A DNA stretch of 64,000 nucleotides from Sinomicrobium kalidii (GCF_021183825.1 NZ_CP089211.1:3149501-3213500); one strand, 5' to 3'; positions 37,040-47,427 are shown, counted from the first letter of the stretch. Notes: generated from the sequence alone by a model not told the origin. A program made the numbers and translations.

Positions 37040-37156
37040 ATGAAAGTAAGAGCATCATTAAAAAAGAGAAGTCCCGAGTGCAAAATTGTGCGTCGTAAGG
37101 GGAAATTGTACGTAATTAATAAAAAGAATCCTAGATTTAAACAAAGACAAGGGTAA
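37040..37156 (+). CDS. rpmJ: 50S ribosomal protein L36 (zinc-ligand-poor form)
   Basis: A 38-residue L36: [20 protein letters not shown]... ending PRFKQRQG. Classical L36 binds zinc with three Cys and one His; here only one Cys remains (SPECK) and the VICxNPKHKQ ligands are replaced ([11 protein letters not shown]), so it should not bind zinc in that way. It is 2 bases from rpsM, so coupling is likely. Confidence 0.95.
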   Translation: MKVRASLKKRSPECKIVRRKGKLYVINKKNPRFKQRQG

Positions 37157-37158
37157 TT

Positions 37159-37533
37159 ATGGCAAGAATCGCAGGAGTAGATATACCAAAATACAAAAGA
37201 GGGGTTATTGGGTTGACCTATATTTTTGGAATTGGAAAAAGCAGGGCCAAGGAGATTTTGGCTAAGGCTGAAGTAAACGAAGATACCAAAGTGTCTGATT
37301 GGACCGATGACGAAATTAACCGTATTCGCGAGGCCGTAGGTGCTTATAAGATCGAAGGGGAATTGCGTTCCGAAGTACAGTTGAACATTAAACGTTTAAT
37401 GGATATAGGATGTTACAGGGGTATCCGTCACAGAATCGGGTTGCCGCTAAGAGGACAGCGTACCAAGAACAATTCCAGGACAAGAAAAGGTAAACGAAAA
37501 ACTGTTGCCAACAAGAAGAAGGCGACTAAATAA
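37159..37533 (+). CDS. rpsM: 30S ribosomal protein S13
   Basis: A 124-residue S13 in the 30S head, contacting P-site t[28 protein letters not shown] and [26 protein letters not shown] are hallmarks. The C-terminal tail is lysine-rich. There are 10 bases to rpsK. Confidence 0.97.
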   Translation: MARIAGVDIPKYKRGVIGLTYIFGIGKSRAKEILAKAEVNEDTKVSDWTDDEINRIREAVGAYKIEGELRSEVQLNIKRLMDIGCYRGIRHRIGLPLRGQRTKNNSRTRKGKRKTVANKKKATK

Positions 37534-37543
37534 GTAGGGTAAT

Positions 37544-37936
37544 ATGGCAAAGTCAAATACAAAAACTTCCAGAAAACGCAAAGTCGTTGTAGAGTCTGTA
37601 GGTGAGGCGCATATTTCTGCATCATTTAACAACATTATTATATCCCTGACCAACAAGAAAGGTGATGTGATAGCTTGGTCGTCTGCCGGTAAAATGGGGT
37701 TTAAAGGATCTAAGAAAAACACCCCCTATGCCGCACAGATAGCTGCCGAAGATGCTTCGAAAATCGCACAGGAAGCTGGTCTTAGAAAGGTGAAAGTCTA
37801 TGTAAGAGGACCGGGTAACGGAAGAGAGTCGGCTATCCGTACCATTCACAATGCCGGTATAGAAGTAGCGGAAATAATAGACGTTACACCATTACCGCAC
37901 AACGGATGTCGACCACCGAAAAGAAGAAGAGTTTAA
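37544..37936 (+). CDS. rpsK: 30S ribosomal protein S11
   Basis: A 130-residue S11 on the 30S platform. [22 protein letters not shown] and the C-terminal [19 protein letters not shown] are diagnostic. The length is normal. It is followed by an 84-base structured spacer before rpsD. Confidence 0.97.
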   Translation: MAKSNTKTSRKRKVVVESVGEAHISASFNNIIISLTNKKGDVIAWSSAGKMGFKGSKKNTPYAAQIAAEDASKIAQEAGLRKVKVYVRGPGNGRESAIRTIHNAGIEVAEIIDVTPLPHNGCRPPKRRRV

Positions 37937-37954
37937 GTAACAAGTAAAAAAAAC

Positions 37955-38005
37955 GGGGATAGTTAACGATTATCGAAGGATAAGCCTTAATTCATAATCA
38001 TCCCC
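37955..38005 (+). promoter_or_regulatory. Nested stem structure in front of rpsD
   Basis: Three nested stems: GGGGAT (37955-37960) with ATCCCC (38000-38005), GATTAT (37968-37973) with ATAATC (37994-37999), and AAGG (37976-37979) with CCTT (37985-37988). The structure ends 15 bases before the rpsD ATG. S4 is a known autoregulator in other bacteria, so this is a good candidate S4-binding leader. Confidence 0.5.
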
Positions 38006-38020
38006 TTAAACAGATTTAAC

Positions 38021-38626
38021 ATGGCAAGATACAGAGGTCCAAAGACCAAGATCGCAAGGAAATTCGGAGAGCCGATCTTTGGAGACGACAAATCTTTTGA
38101 AAAGAAAAATTACCCTCCGGGACAACACGGAAATAACCGGCGAAGAGGGAAAAAGTCCGAATATGCTATCCAGTTGATGGAAAAGCAGAAGGCAAAATAT
38201 ACTTATGGTATCCTGGAGAAACAGTTCAGGAACCTTTTTGAAAAAGCTAACCGAAGCAAGGGAGTTACCGGTGAAGTTTTGCTTCAACTGTGTGAATCCC
38301 GTCTGGATAACGTAGTGTTCAGAATGGGGGTTTCTCCTTCCAGGAGAGGTGCAAGACAGTTAGTGTCACACCGTCATATTACCGTTAACGGGGAAATCGT
38401 AAACATCCCTTCATATGCTTTAAAACCCGGCGATGTTGTTGGAGTTCGTGAAAAATCCAAATCCCTGGAAGTGGTAGAGAATTCTATTGCCAACAATTCC
38501 AGTGTGTACGAATGGATAAGCTGGAACTCCGAAAAGAAAGAAGGGACCTTTGTATCTGTTCCGGAAAGAATACAGATTCCGGAAAATATCAAGGAACAAT
38601 TAATCGTCGAGTTATACTCTAAATAA
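38021..38626 (+). CDS. rpsD: 30S ribosomal protein S4
   Basis: A 201-residue S4, a primary 16S binder at the five-helix junction. [19 protein letters not shown] at the N-terminus and the S4 RNA-binding domain [20 protein letters not shown] (about residues 93-112) are typical. No cysteine zinc knuckle is present. It has its own structured leader. There are 21 bases to rpoA. Confidence 0.97.
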   Translation: MARYRGPKTKIARKFGEPIFGDDKSFEKKNYPPGQHGNNRRRGKKSEYAIQLMEKQKAKYTYGILEKQFRNLFEKANRSKGVTGEVLLQLCESRLDNVVFRMGVSPSRRGARQLVSHRHITVNGEIVNIPSYALKPGDVVGVREKSKSLEVVENSIANNSSVYEWISWNSEKKEGTFVSVPERIQIPENIKEQLIVELYSK

Positions 38627-38647
38627 TAATCAGACAGCTGTCGTACT

Positions 38648-39640
38648 ATGGCAATATTCAATTTTCAAAAGCCCGATAAAGTTATAATGATCGATTCTTC
38701 CGATTTCGAAGGAAAATTTGAATTTCGTCCTTTGGAACCCGGATACGGATTGACCGTTGGTAACGCATTACGAAGAGTTTTGCTGGCTTCGTTAGATGGT
38801 TTTGCTATTACATCGGTGAAGATAGAAGGCGTGGAGCACGAATTCTCCACCATATCCGGTGTAGTAGAAGACGTTACGGAGATCATCCTGAATTTAAAAC
38901 AAGTTCGTTTTAAAAGGCAGATTGACGATGTGGAGAATGAAACCGTTTCCGTCTCCATTACCGGTAAAGAACAGCTCACGGCAGGGGATTTTCAGAAATT
39001 CATTTCCGGCTTTCAGGTGCTGAACCCGGATCTGGTGATCTGCAATATGGAGCCCAATGTTAATATCAATCTGGAACTGACCATAGAGAAAGGAAGAGGT
39101 TATGTTCCGGCTGAAGAAAACAAAAAGCCCAACGTACCTATAGGAACTATCTTTACGGATTCTATCTTTACACCCATCAAGAATGTAAAGTATAGCATAG
39201 AAAACTTTCGTGTGGAACAGAAAACCGATTATGAAAAACTGGTTTTTGAAATTGTCACCGATGGTTCCATACATCCGAAAGATGCCCTGACAGAAGCGGC
39301 CAAGATACTGATCCATCACTTCATGCTGTTCTCCGATGAGCGGATAACCCTCGAAGCTGATGAAATTGCACAGACGGAAACCTATGACGAAGAGTCGCTC
39401 CATATGAGGCAGTTGCTCAAAACCAAGCTGGTGGACATGGACCTGTCAGTCCGTGCACTGAACTGCCTGAAAGCGGCGGAGGTGGATACGCTGGGCGATC
39501 TGGTATCCTTCAACAAGAACGATTTGATGAAGTTCCGGAACTTTGGTAAAAAATCCCTGACAGAACTGGAAGAACTCGTAAGTGTGAAAGGGTTGAGTTT
39601 CGGTATGGATCTATCAAAATATAAATTAGATAAAGATTAA
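38648..39640 (+). CDS. rpoA: RNA polymerase alpha subunit
   Basis: A 330-residue alpha subunit. The N-terminal dimerisation domain has [21 protein letters not shown] (residues about 20-40). The C-terminal domain that binds UP elements and activators has [25 protein letters not shown]. The length is typical. A 70-base spacer with a strong hairpin separates it from rplQ. Confidence 0.98.
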   Translation: MAIFNFQKPDKVIMIDSSDFEGKFEFRPLEPGYGLTVGNALRRVLLASLDGFAITSVKIEGVEHEFSTISGVVEDVTEIILNLKQVRFKRQIDDVENETVSVSITGKEQLTAGDFQKFISGFQVLNPDLVICNMEPNVNINLELTIEKGRGYVPAEENKKPNVPIGTIFTDSIFTPIKNVKYSIENFRVEQKTDYEKLVFEIVTDGSIHPKDALTEAAKILIHHFMLFSDERITLEADEIAQTETYDEESLHMRQLLKTKLVDMDLSVRALNCLKAAEVDTLGDLVSFNKNDLMKFRNFGKKSLTELEELVSVKGLSFGMDLSKYKLDKD

Positions 39641-39641
39641 T

Positions 39642-39692
39642 CTTTTCCTTTTTCGAATGTATTCCCTTTACGGGGATACATTTCGGGAAAAG
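39642..39692 (+). promoter_or_regulatory. Long hairpin in front of rplQ
   Basis: AATGTATTCCC at 39656-39666 pairs with GGGGATACATT at 39672-39682 (one G-T pair) around a 5-base loop. An outer stem, CTTTTCC (39642-39648) with GGAAAAG (39686-39692), encloses it. No T-run follows, so it is not a terminator. It may be a leader for L17 or an mRNA processing site. Confidence 0.5.
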
Positions 39693-39710
39693 AACAATTA
39701 GGGAATTAAG

Positions 39711-40313
39711 ATGAGACACGGAAAGAAAATAAACCACTTAGGTAGAAAATCGGCACACAGAAAGGCCATGCTGGCAAATATGGCGTGTTCGTTGATAGAG
39801 CATAAGCGTATTAACACCACAGTAGCCAAGGCCAAAGCGCTCAAGCAATTTATAGAACCACTGGTTACCAAGTCTAAAGAAGATACTACACACAACAGGA
39901 GGATAGTATTCAACAGACTAAGAGATAAATATGCGGTAACCGAACTTTTCAGGGATGTGGCTGTTAAGGTAGCTGATCGTCCCGGAGGATATACCAGGAT
40001 CATAAAACTGGGAAATCGTCTCGGAGATAATGCAGACATGGCCCTCATTGAACTCGTGGATTACAACGAGACCTATGACGCAGGAAAACCCGCCAAGAAA
40101 AAGTCTACAAGACGTGGTAGGAGTAAAAAATCGTCGGCACAGAAAAGTGAAACGGCAACTGCAGAAGCCGCTGAGGAGACAGCAGTAGATACTGAAAATA
40201 CTGCAGCGCCTGCCGAAGAAAAGAAAGCCAAGGCACCGAAAAAGGAACCGGAGGCAAAGAAGACCGATAAGCCGGAAGAAGGCGAAGCGAAAAAACCTTC
40301 ATCTGAAGAATAA
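39711..40313 (+). CDS. rplQ: 50S ribosomal protein L17 with long charged C-terminal tail
   Basis: A 200-residue L17. The first 125 or so residues are the normal protein ([20 protein letters not shown], then [18 protein letters not shown]). The last 70 residues are a low-complexity Lys/Glu/Ala tail beginning [14 protein letters not shown]. Such tails are common in L17 of Flavobacteria. The function is unknown. Last gene of the ribosomal block, followed by a strong terminator. Confidence 0.96.
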   Translation: MRHGKKINHLGRKSAHRKAMLANMACSLIEHKRINTTVAKAKALKQFIEPLVTKSKEDTTHNRRIVFNRLRDKYAVTELFRDVAVKVADRPGGYTRIIKLGNRLGDNADMALIELVDYNETYDAGKPAKKKSTRRGRSKKSSAQKSETATAEAAEETAVDTENTAAPAEEKKAKAPKKEPEAKKTDKPEEGEAKKPSSEE

Positions 40314-40340
40314 CAAATGATAACGAAATCATTACATATC

Positions 40341-40374
40341 AAAAGGATAAACATTTTAGTTTATCCTTTTTTTT
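40341..40374 (+). terminator. Terminator of the ribosomal block
   Basis: AAAAGGATAAAC at 40341-40352 pairs with GTTTATCCTTTT at 40359-40370 around ATTTTA, with the T-run continuing to 40374. Confidence 0.85.
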
Positions 40375-40509
40375 ATGTTATTTTGTAAAACTTTAAAGTA
40401 CTTCGGAAAATACCGCCAAAAAAGACCTGGTTTCATATTGAACCGGAGAAAACAACTCTGAAGGCGGAACAGTTTTGGGAGGACTTTTTTAAAAATACGT
40501 ATCTCGTAC

Positions 40510-41628
40510 ATGAAGTATCAATCAAGAAAGAAAGCGGTCATTATCCTTGCGGATGGGACCATTTTTTATGGAAAAGCAGTAGGTAAAGAAGGAACAGCCT
40601 TCGGTGAAGTGTGCTTTAATACCGGGATGACCGGTTATCAGGAAATTTTTACAGACCCGTCCTATTTCGGGCAGATCATGGTCACTACCAACGCACACAT
40701 AGGAAACTACGGGGTCAATGACGAAGAAGTGGAATCGGATTCCGTGAAGATCGCCGGTCTGGTATGTAAGAATTTCAGTTATGAATTTTCCAGGGTAAAT
40801 GCTTCAGGTTCCCTGGAAAACTTCCTGAAAGAAAACAAACTTTTTGCCATATCGGACGTAGATACCAGGGCCCTGGTGAGTTATATCCGGGACAATGGTG
40901 CCATGAATGCCGTGATCTCTACGGAGATTGACCGTATGGATGAACTCAGGGCAAAGCTTGCGGAGGTTCCGGATATGAAAGGGCTTGAGCTGGCTTCGAA
41001 AGTATCTGTCAAAGAGCCCTATTTTTACGGAGATCCCGGCGCAACTTACAAGATTGCCGCACTAGACCTGGGGATCAAAAAGAATATCCTGAGAAACCTT
41101 GCAGCGAGAGGAGCATATGTCAAGGTATTTCCGTACGACACCACGTTTGAAGAACTTCAGGCATGGGGTCCGGATGGTTATTTTTTATCGAATGGCCCCG
41201 GAGACCCGGAACCGCTGGAGGGTGTTATCGCCGTAGCCAAAAGAATTATAGAGGAAAACCTGCCGCTTTTCGGTATTTGCCTCGGGCATCAGATCATCGC
41301 CTTGTCAAGGGGAATATCAACCTATAAAATGCACCACGGCCACAGGGGAATCAATCACCCGGTGAAAAACCTGCTTACAGGTGAGGGGGAAATCACTTCG
41401 CAGAACCACGGGTTTGCGGTTAACAGGGAAGAAGTGGAAAAACATCCGGACGTAGAAATCACCCATCTCCACCTGAACGATAATACCGTTGCCGGTATCC
41501 GCCTGAAAAACAGGAATTGCTTTTCGGTACAATACCACCCGGAAGCAAGCCCCGGCCCGCATGACGCCTCCTATCTCTTTGACCAGTTCATGGAAATGGT
41601 GGCCGATAAATCAGCAGTAAACAGTTAG
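40510..41628 (+). CDS. carA: Carbamoyl-phosphate synthase small subunit
   Basis: A 372-residue glutamine amidotransferase subunit that supplies ammonia for carbamoyl phosphate, used for arginine and pyrimidines. The class I glutaminase nucleophile is C257 in FGICLGHQ, and the His/Glu pair is in QYHPEASPGP. The N-terminal domain (ADGTIFYGKAVGKEG...) is complete. carB is not in the window. It is a separate transcription unit after the rplQ terminator. Confidence 0.96.
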   Translation: MKYQSRKKAVIILADGTIFYGKAVGKEGTAFGEVCFNTGMTGYQEIFTDPSYFGQIMVTTNAHIGNYGVNDEEVESDSVKIAGLVCKNFSYEFSRVNASGSLENFLKENKLFAISDVDTRALVSYIRDNGAMNAVISTEIDRMDELRAKLAEVPDMKGLELASKVSVKEPYFYGDPGATYKIAALDLGIKKNILRNLAARGAYVKVFPYDTTFEELQAWGPDGYFLSNGPGDPEPLEGVIAVAKRIIEENLPLFGICLGHQIIALSRGISTYKMHHGHRGINHPVKNLLTGEGEITSQNHGFAVNREEVEKHPDVEITHLHLNDNTVAGIRLKNRNCFSVQYHPEASPGPHDASYLFDQFMEMVADKSAVNS

Positions 41629-41644
41629 GCAGCCCGTAAAATAA

Positions 41645-43012
<1,368 letters not shown>

Positions 43013-43037
43013 TCCTCCGGAAACCGGAAAACAATAT

Positions 43038-43075
43038 AAAAACTCCAAAGGTCGTTGTGTCTTTGGAGTTTTTTT
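43038..43075 (+). terminator. Terminator after eno
   Basis: AAAAACTCCAAAG at 43038-43050 pairs with CTTTGGAGTTTTT at 43061-43073, followed by more T. Confidence 0.85.
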
Positions 43076-43274
43076 ATGGTGAGAATTTCCGTGTCCGGTC
43101 ACTGAAAAATATTCGGTCCGTTGATCCGGATATGGTGCATAACAGGTGCATTTCTCCCTGAAGAGAAGAACGGGCCGCGGGATCATAAAGAGTTGCTTTT
43201 TATACTGTAAAACAGGCAAAAATAGTGGCAATTAACCTTATGTTAACACATTATTTTGTATTTTCGCAACTCTC

Positions 43275-43331
43275 ATTCACATCACTTATCCCGACCTCTG
43301 TCGGATGACTGCGATGTGGAAATTTGTGAAT
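43275..43331 (+). promoter_or_regulatory. Structured 5' leader of gltA
   Basis: Nested complementary segments: ATTCAC (43275-43280) with GTGAAT (43326-43331), CACATC (43278-43283) with GATGTG (43313-43318), and CCGAC (43291-43295) with GTCGG (43300-43304). The two outer pairings share bases and are alternatives. The region ends 22 bases before the gltA ATG. A TATTTTCG, one mismatch from TAnnTTTG, lies at 43259-43266. Confidence 0.4.
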
Positions 43332-43353
43332 CAAAAAAATCTATAGAATTATT

Positions 43354-44637
43354 ATGTCAAAAATTGCTACCTTAGAGTGTAACGGTGAGAAATATGAGTT
43401 TCCGGTAACCGTAGGAACGGAAGATGAAATAGCGATAGATATAAAGACCCTCCGGGCAAAAAGCGGTATCATTACCCTTGATCCGGGATATAAGAACACG
43501 GGGGCGTGTGAGAGCGCTATTACCTACCTTGACGGTGAACAGGGAATTCTTCGTTATCGCGGTTATACCATCGAAGACCTGGCTGAAAAAGCCGATTTCC
43601 TTGAGGTTGCATATCTTTTGATCTTTGGTGAGTTGCCTTCAAAAAGTCAACTGGATAAATTTCACGACGATATAAGGGACGAGGCAGTGGTTGACGAGGA
43701 AATGAAAAAGATTCTCGACAGCTTTCCCAAATCTGCCCATCCCATGGGTGTTCTTGCATCGCTGACCAGTGCGCTCATTGCGTTTAATCCAACCTCTGTC
43801 AATGTATCTTCAGAGGAAGACATGTACAGGGCCATTGTAAAGCTGATGGCCAAATTCCCTGTACTCGTGGCATGGACACTGCGCAAAAAAGAAGGGCTCC
43901 CGCTGGATTATGGTGATGATACCCTCGGGTATGTGGAGAACATTGCCAAAATGATGTTCAAAAGACCTAACAAGGAATACAGGAAGAAAGATACCATCAT
44001 CAATGCACTGGACAAACTGTTGATACTTCACGCCGATCACGAACAGAACTGTTCAACATCTACCGTGAGGATAGTAGGATCGTCTCATGCAGGGCTGTTC
44101 GCTTCCATTTCTGCGGGGATATCTGCTTTATGGGGGCCACTCCACGGAGGCGCTAACCAGGCCGTAATAGAAATGCTCGAAGGCATCAAGGCCGACGGAG
44201 GCGATACCAAGAAATACATGGCCAAGGCCAAGGACAAGAACGACCCTTTCCGCCTTATGGGATTCGGACACAGGGTATACAAGAACTTCGACCCGCGGGC
44301 AAGGATCATCAAGAAAGCTGCAGACGAAGTACTTGGCGATCTCGGTATCGTAGACCCCGTGCTGGACATTGCGAAGGGTCTGGAAAAAGAAGCCCTCGAA
44401 GACCAGTATTTTGTAGACAGGAAGCTCTATCCAAACGTGGATTTCTATTCCGGAATTATTTACAGGGCGCTCGGAATCCCGACAGAGATGTTCACCGTAA
44501 TGTTTGCCATGGGACGACTACCCGGCTGGATTGCACAGTGGAGGGAAATGCGCCTGCGCAACGAGCCCATCGGAAGACCGAGACAGGTATATATCGGAGA
44601 AAACAAACGTCCGTTTGTAGATATTGAAAAGCGATAG
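43354..44637 (+). CDS. gltA: Citrate synthase
   Basis: A 427-residue type II citrate synthase that condenses acetyl-CoA and oxaloacetate to start the TCA cycle. The active-site histidines lie in DHEQNCSTSTVR-adjacent GPLHGGANQAV and in GFGHRVYKNFDPRA. The catalytic Asp region follows. The long N-terminal domain beginning with a beta-sheet segment (ATLECNGEKYEFPV) is that of the Gram-negative hexameric type. It is preceded by a structured leader and followed by a palindromic terminator. Confidence 0.97.
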   Translation: MSKIATLECNGEKYEFPVTVGTEDEIAIDIKTLRAKSGIITLDPGYKNTGACESAITYLDGEQGILRYRGYTIEDLAEKADFLEVAYLLIFGELPSKSQLDKFHDDIRDEAVVDEEMKKILDSFPKSAHPMGVLASLTSALIAFNPTSVNVSSEEDMYRAIVKLMAKFPVLVAWTLRKKEGLPLDYGDDTLGYVENIAKMMFKRPNKEYRKKDTIINALDKLLILHADHEQNCSTSTVRIVGSSHAGLFASISAGISALWGPLHGGANQAVIEMLEGIKADGGDTKKYMAKAKDKNDPFRLMGFGHRVYKNFDPRARIIKKAADEVLGDLGIVDPVLDIAKGLEKEALEDQYFVDRKLYPNVDFYSGIIYRALGIPTEMFTVMFAMGRLPGWIAQWREMRLRNEPIGRPRQVYIGENKRPFVDIEKR

Positions 44638-44680
44638 GAAGATCGGAACCATAAAACCGAAATTTTTTTCGGGAAAACAG

Positions 44681-44714
44681 GTAGAGACGCACGGCCGTGC
44701 GTCTCTACTTTTTT
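44681..44714 (+). terminator. Perfect 28-base palindrome acting as terminator
   Basis: GTAGAGACGCACGG at 44681-44694 is followed without a spacer by its exact reverse complement CCGTGCGTCTCTAC at 44695-44708, then TTTTTT. It looks like a dispersed palindromic repeat family member that serves as terminator for gltA. Confidence 0.7.
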
Positions 44715-44739
44715 ATATTTGTAACAAATCATCACCTTT

Positions 44740-45654
44740 ATGTTGAAACTGAACGTGAAAGACGAGACTTCCAGGCTAAAGGCATTGGTTGTGGGCACTG
44801 CAAAGAGCAACGGCCCCGTTCCGGAACCGGAAGAAACCTATGATCCCAAATCCCTGGAACACATTCTGGCAGGGACCTATCCGAAAGACGAGGATATGGT
44901 TAACGAAATGGAAACCTTTGTCAGGGTGCTGCAAAAACATGACGTAGAGGTTTTCAGGCCGGAACTTATTCCGGACTATAACCAGATATTTGCAAGGGAT
45001 ATTGCCTTTGTAATAGACGATCTGTTTATAAAATCCAATATCCTTCCGGACAGGGAAAAGGAATTGAAGGCCATTCAGTATGTCGTGGACCAAATAGCTC
45101 CCGAAAAGATCATCAAGCCCCCGGAAGAAGTACACATCGAAGGTGGAGATGTTATGTTGTGGAACGATCATATCTTTGTGGGGACATATAAAGGTGCGGA
45201 CTATCCCGATCAGATCACGGCCAGGACCAATATGCACGGCGTGCGGTTCATACGCGAACTTTTTCCGCAGAAAGAGGTCAGGGAATTCGATCTGGTAAAG
45301 TCCGGGACGGAAGCCAGGGACAATGCGCTGCACCTGGATTGCTGTTTTCAACCCGTAGGCCGGGACAAGGGGATTATTTACAAGGGAGGATTCCGGGACG
45401 GGAAAGATTACGAATATCTCGTAAAACTGTTCGGGAAAGAAAACCTGTTTCACATTACAAGGGACGAAATGTACTATATGTTTTCCAACGTATTTTCCAT
45501 AGCACCCGATGTAGTGGTCTCCGAACGCAATTTTACACGTTTAAACAACTGGCTCAGGGAGAACGGATTTGAGGTAGAAGAAGTTGCTTATGCCGAGATT
45601 TCCAAGCAGGAAGGATTGTTCCGTTGTTCGACCATGCCGCTAATCAGGGAATAA
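44740..45654 (+). CDS. Amidinotransferase / dimethylarginine dimethylaminohydrolase family protein
   Basis: A 304-residue protein of the arginine-deiminase fold. Conserved positions include IFARDIAFVIDD, the catalytic Glu-His region VHIEGGDVML, the His in NALHLDCCFQPV and the nucleophilic Cys near the C-terminus (GLFRCSTMPL). Such enzymes hydrolyse or transfer the guanidino group of arginine derivatives. The exact substrate (arginine, methylarginine or citrulline-related) is not determined. The stop is 2 bases before the start of a second member of the same superfamily, so the pair is certainly co-translated. Confidence 0.8.
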   Translation: MLKLNVKDETSRLKALVVGTAKSNGPVPEPEETYDPKSLEHILAGTYPKDEDMVNEMETFVRVLQKHDVEVFRPELIPDYNQIFARDIAFVIDDLFIKSNILPDREKELKAIQYVVDQIAPEKIIKPPEEVHIEGGDVMLWNDHIFVGTYKGADYPDQITARTNMHGVRFIRELFPQKEVREFDLVKSGTEARDNALHLDCCFQPVGRDKGIIYKGGFRDGKDYEYLVKLFGKENLFHITRDEMYYMFSNVFSIAPDVVVSERNFTRLNNWLRENGFEVEEVAYAEISKQEGLFRCSTMPLIRE

Positions 45655-45656
45655 TT

Positions 45657-46592
45657 ATGGAAAAACAGATAACCGATACCATATTGATGATTCGCCCCGT
45701 GAACTTCAGGATGAACGAACAGACGGCGGTGAACAATTACTATCAGAAGGTGCTGGACAACCTTTTACCGGAAACGGTTCAGGCCAGGGCACAACAGGAA
45801 TTCGATGCCTTTGTGGAAAAACTGAGGGCAGTTGGTGTAAATGTTATTGTGGTGGATGATACCAAAACCCCCGATACGCCGGACTCCATATTCCCCAATA
45901 ACTGGATATCCTTTCACAGCAATGCTACGGTGGCCTTATATCCCATGTTTGCAGAGAACCGGAGGCTGGAACGCAGGGAAGAGATTCTTGAAGCAGTTGA
46001 ACAGCAGGGATTTCATATAGACAATATTGTGGATTACACTTCGGCTGAAGAAGACGGGGTATTCCTGGAAGGAACGGGAAGTATGGTACTGGACCGGGTA
46101 AACCGGAAAGCCTATTGCGCTTTGTCCCCCCGTGCTGATGAAGAACTCCTCATCGAGTTTTGCGAAAATTTTGAATATACCCCGGTGATCTTTACTGCCT
46201 TTCAAACGGTGGAAAGTGAACGAAAAGCCATCTATCATACCAATGTAATGATGTGTGTTGCCGAAACCTTTGCTGTTATTTGTCTGGATGCCATAGATGA
46301 TAAAAAAGAGCGCAGGAATGTGATAAAGCACCTGAAGGAAGACGGCAAAGAAATTGTGGCCATAGCCGAGGCACAGGTCAACAGTTTTGCCGGTAATATG
46401 CTGCAGGTTGAAGGAAAAAACGGTGAAAAATACCTGGTAATGAGTGAGGCGGCACACAAAAGCCTGTTGCCCGAACAGAAGAAAAGCATTGAAAAAAATT
46501 GTAAAATCCTCTCGTCACCGCTCGATGTGATAGAAGCCTGTGGCGGCGGAAGTGCAAGATGTATGATGGCAGAGGTGTTCCTCCCCCGCTAA
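45657..46592 (+). CDS. ctlX: Citrulline hydrolase-type (CtlX-like) amidinohydrolase
   Basis: A 311-residue arginine-deiminase-fold hydrolase similar to CtlX, which releases ammonia from citrulline. It starts TDTILMIRPVNFRMNEQTAVNNYY, has PDSIFPNNWISFH and EGTGSMVLDR, the His in YHTNVMM and the catalytic Cys in GGGSARCMMAEV near the C-terminus. I use the ATG at 45657. A start at 45624 would overlap the upstream gene. With the upstream paralogue it may form a pathway that strips nitrogen from arginine or its derivatives. Confidence 0.85.
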   Translation: MEKQITDTILMIRPVNFRMNEQTAVNNYYQKVLDNLLPETVQARAQQEFDAFVEKLRAVGVNVIVVDDTKTPDTPDSIFPNNWISFHSNATVALYPMFAENRRLERREEILEAVEQQGFHIDNIVDYTSAEEDGVFLEGTGSMVLDRVNRKAYCALSPRADEELLIEFCENFEYTPVIFTAFQTVESERKAIYHTNVMMCVAETFAVICLDAIDDKKERRNVIKHLKEDGKEIVAIAEAQVNSFAGNMLQVEGKNGEKYLVMSEAAHKSLLPEQKKSIEKNCKILSSPLDVIEACGGGSARCMMAEVFLPR

Positions 46593-46701
46593 CCGGAGAG
46601 AAAAATAATTGTTATCTTAGGGCTGAAGTTACCGCAGCACTACAAATAAACAGATGCGGTACAGGGAACATAGACACACAAGGGCAGTTTATACACATAA
46701 T

Positions 46702-47112
46702 ATGTTATCAAAAAAGACCAAATACGGGCTGAAGGCTTTGGTTTATATGGCCAGGAAAGAAGATAGAAAACCCGTACTCATATCGGAAATAGCGGAAAGC
46801 GAAAGCATTTCCAAGAAATTTCTCGAAATCATACTGTTACAATTAAAAAATTCCGGTTTTCTCGGTTCAAAGAAAGGCAAGGGCGGAGGTTATTATATGA
46901 TGAAGGACCCTGAAGAGATAACCATTGCAGCCCTCATCAGGATACTCGAAGGTCCCATAGCACCGTTGCCTTGCGTGAGCCTGCATTTTTATGAGAAATG
47001 CAGTGACTGCAAGACCGAAGAAGATTGTTCGCTCAATAAAGTTATGGTAGAAGTTAGGGACAGCATGCTCAGTGTACTTGAAAAAAGGACTTTGGCAGAT
47101 CTTTCCGGATAG
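46702..47112 (+). CDS. Rrf2-family transcriptional regulator with four-cysteine cluster
   Basis: A 136-residue winged-helix regulator. The HTH lies at about residues 24-60 (ISEIAESESISKKFLEIILLQLKNSGFLGS) and the wing has KGKGGGYYM. Cysteines C91, C100, C103 and C109 could bind an iron-sulfur cluster, as in IscR/NsrR-type members. The position directly before a DUF2061-cysH unit suggests control of sulfate assimilation. I take the ATG at 46702. Sixteen further upstream codons lack family similarity. Confidence 0.88.
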   Translation: MLSKKTKYGLKALVYMARKEDRKPVLISEIAESESISKKFLEIILLQLKNSGFLGSKKGKGGGYYMMKDPEEITIAALIRILEGPIAPLPCVSLHFYEKCSDCKTEEDCSLNKVMVEVRDSMLSVLEKRTLADLSG

Positions 47113-47135
47113 TGAAAAAAAAAAATGAGTTAAAA

Positions 47136-47168
47136 GTCTAGTAAATCGATAGATTAATAGTATATTTG
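47136..47168 (+). promoter_or_regulatory. Promoter and possible operator for DUF2061-cysH
   Basis: TATATTTG at 47161-47168 matches TAnnTTTG, 18 bases before the DUF2061 ATG. Just upstream TCTAGTAAATCGATAGA (starting at about 47136) is an imperfect dyad (TCTA...TAGA) in the -33 region, a plausible binding site for the adjacent Rrf2 regulator. Confidence 0.45.
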
Positions 47169-47186
47169 TTCCCTATTACTGTTACA

Positions 47187-47423
47187 ATGATACTCGATTT
47201 ATTAAAAACACAGAAGGACAATCCGGCGTCAGACAGTCATAAGGTGTCTGTTTTAAAGGCTATTTCATGGAGGGTGGTAGGTACGATAGATACCATGGTG
47301 ATCTCCTATATCCTGACCGGAGATATAAAAGTAGCCCTCGGGATCGGAGGTATTGAAGTAATATCCAAGATGGTGCTCTACTATTTGCACGAGAGAGCCT
47401 GGCTGAAAATTACAAAAAAATAA
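47187..47423 (+). CDS. DUF2061 small membrane protein
   Basis: A 78-residue protein with two hydrophobic segments (about residues 26-42 and 46-64) typical of DUF2061: SVLKAISWRVVGTIDTMVISYIL and IGGIEVISKMVLYYLHERAW. In Bacteroidota this domain is regularly found in front of sulfate assimilation genes, as here (4 bases before cysH). A role in sulfate or sulfite handling at the membrane is inferred from context only. I take the ATG at 47187, after the promoter element. Confidence 0.85.
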   Translation: MILDLLKTQKDNPASDSHKVSVLKAISWRVVGTIDTMVISYILTGDIKVALGIGGIEVISKMVLYYLHERAWLKITKK

Positions 47424-47427
47424 GATT

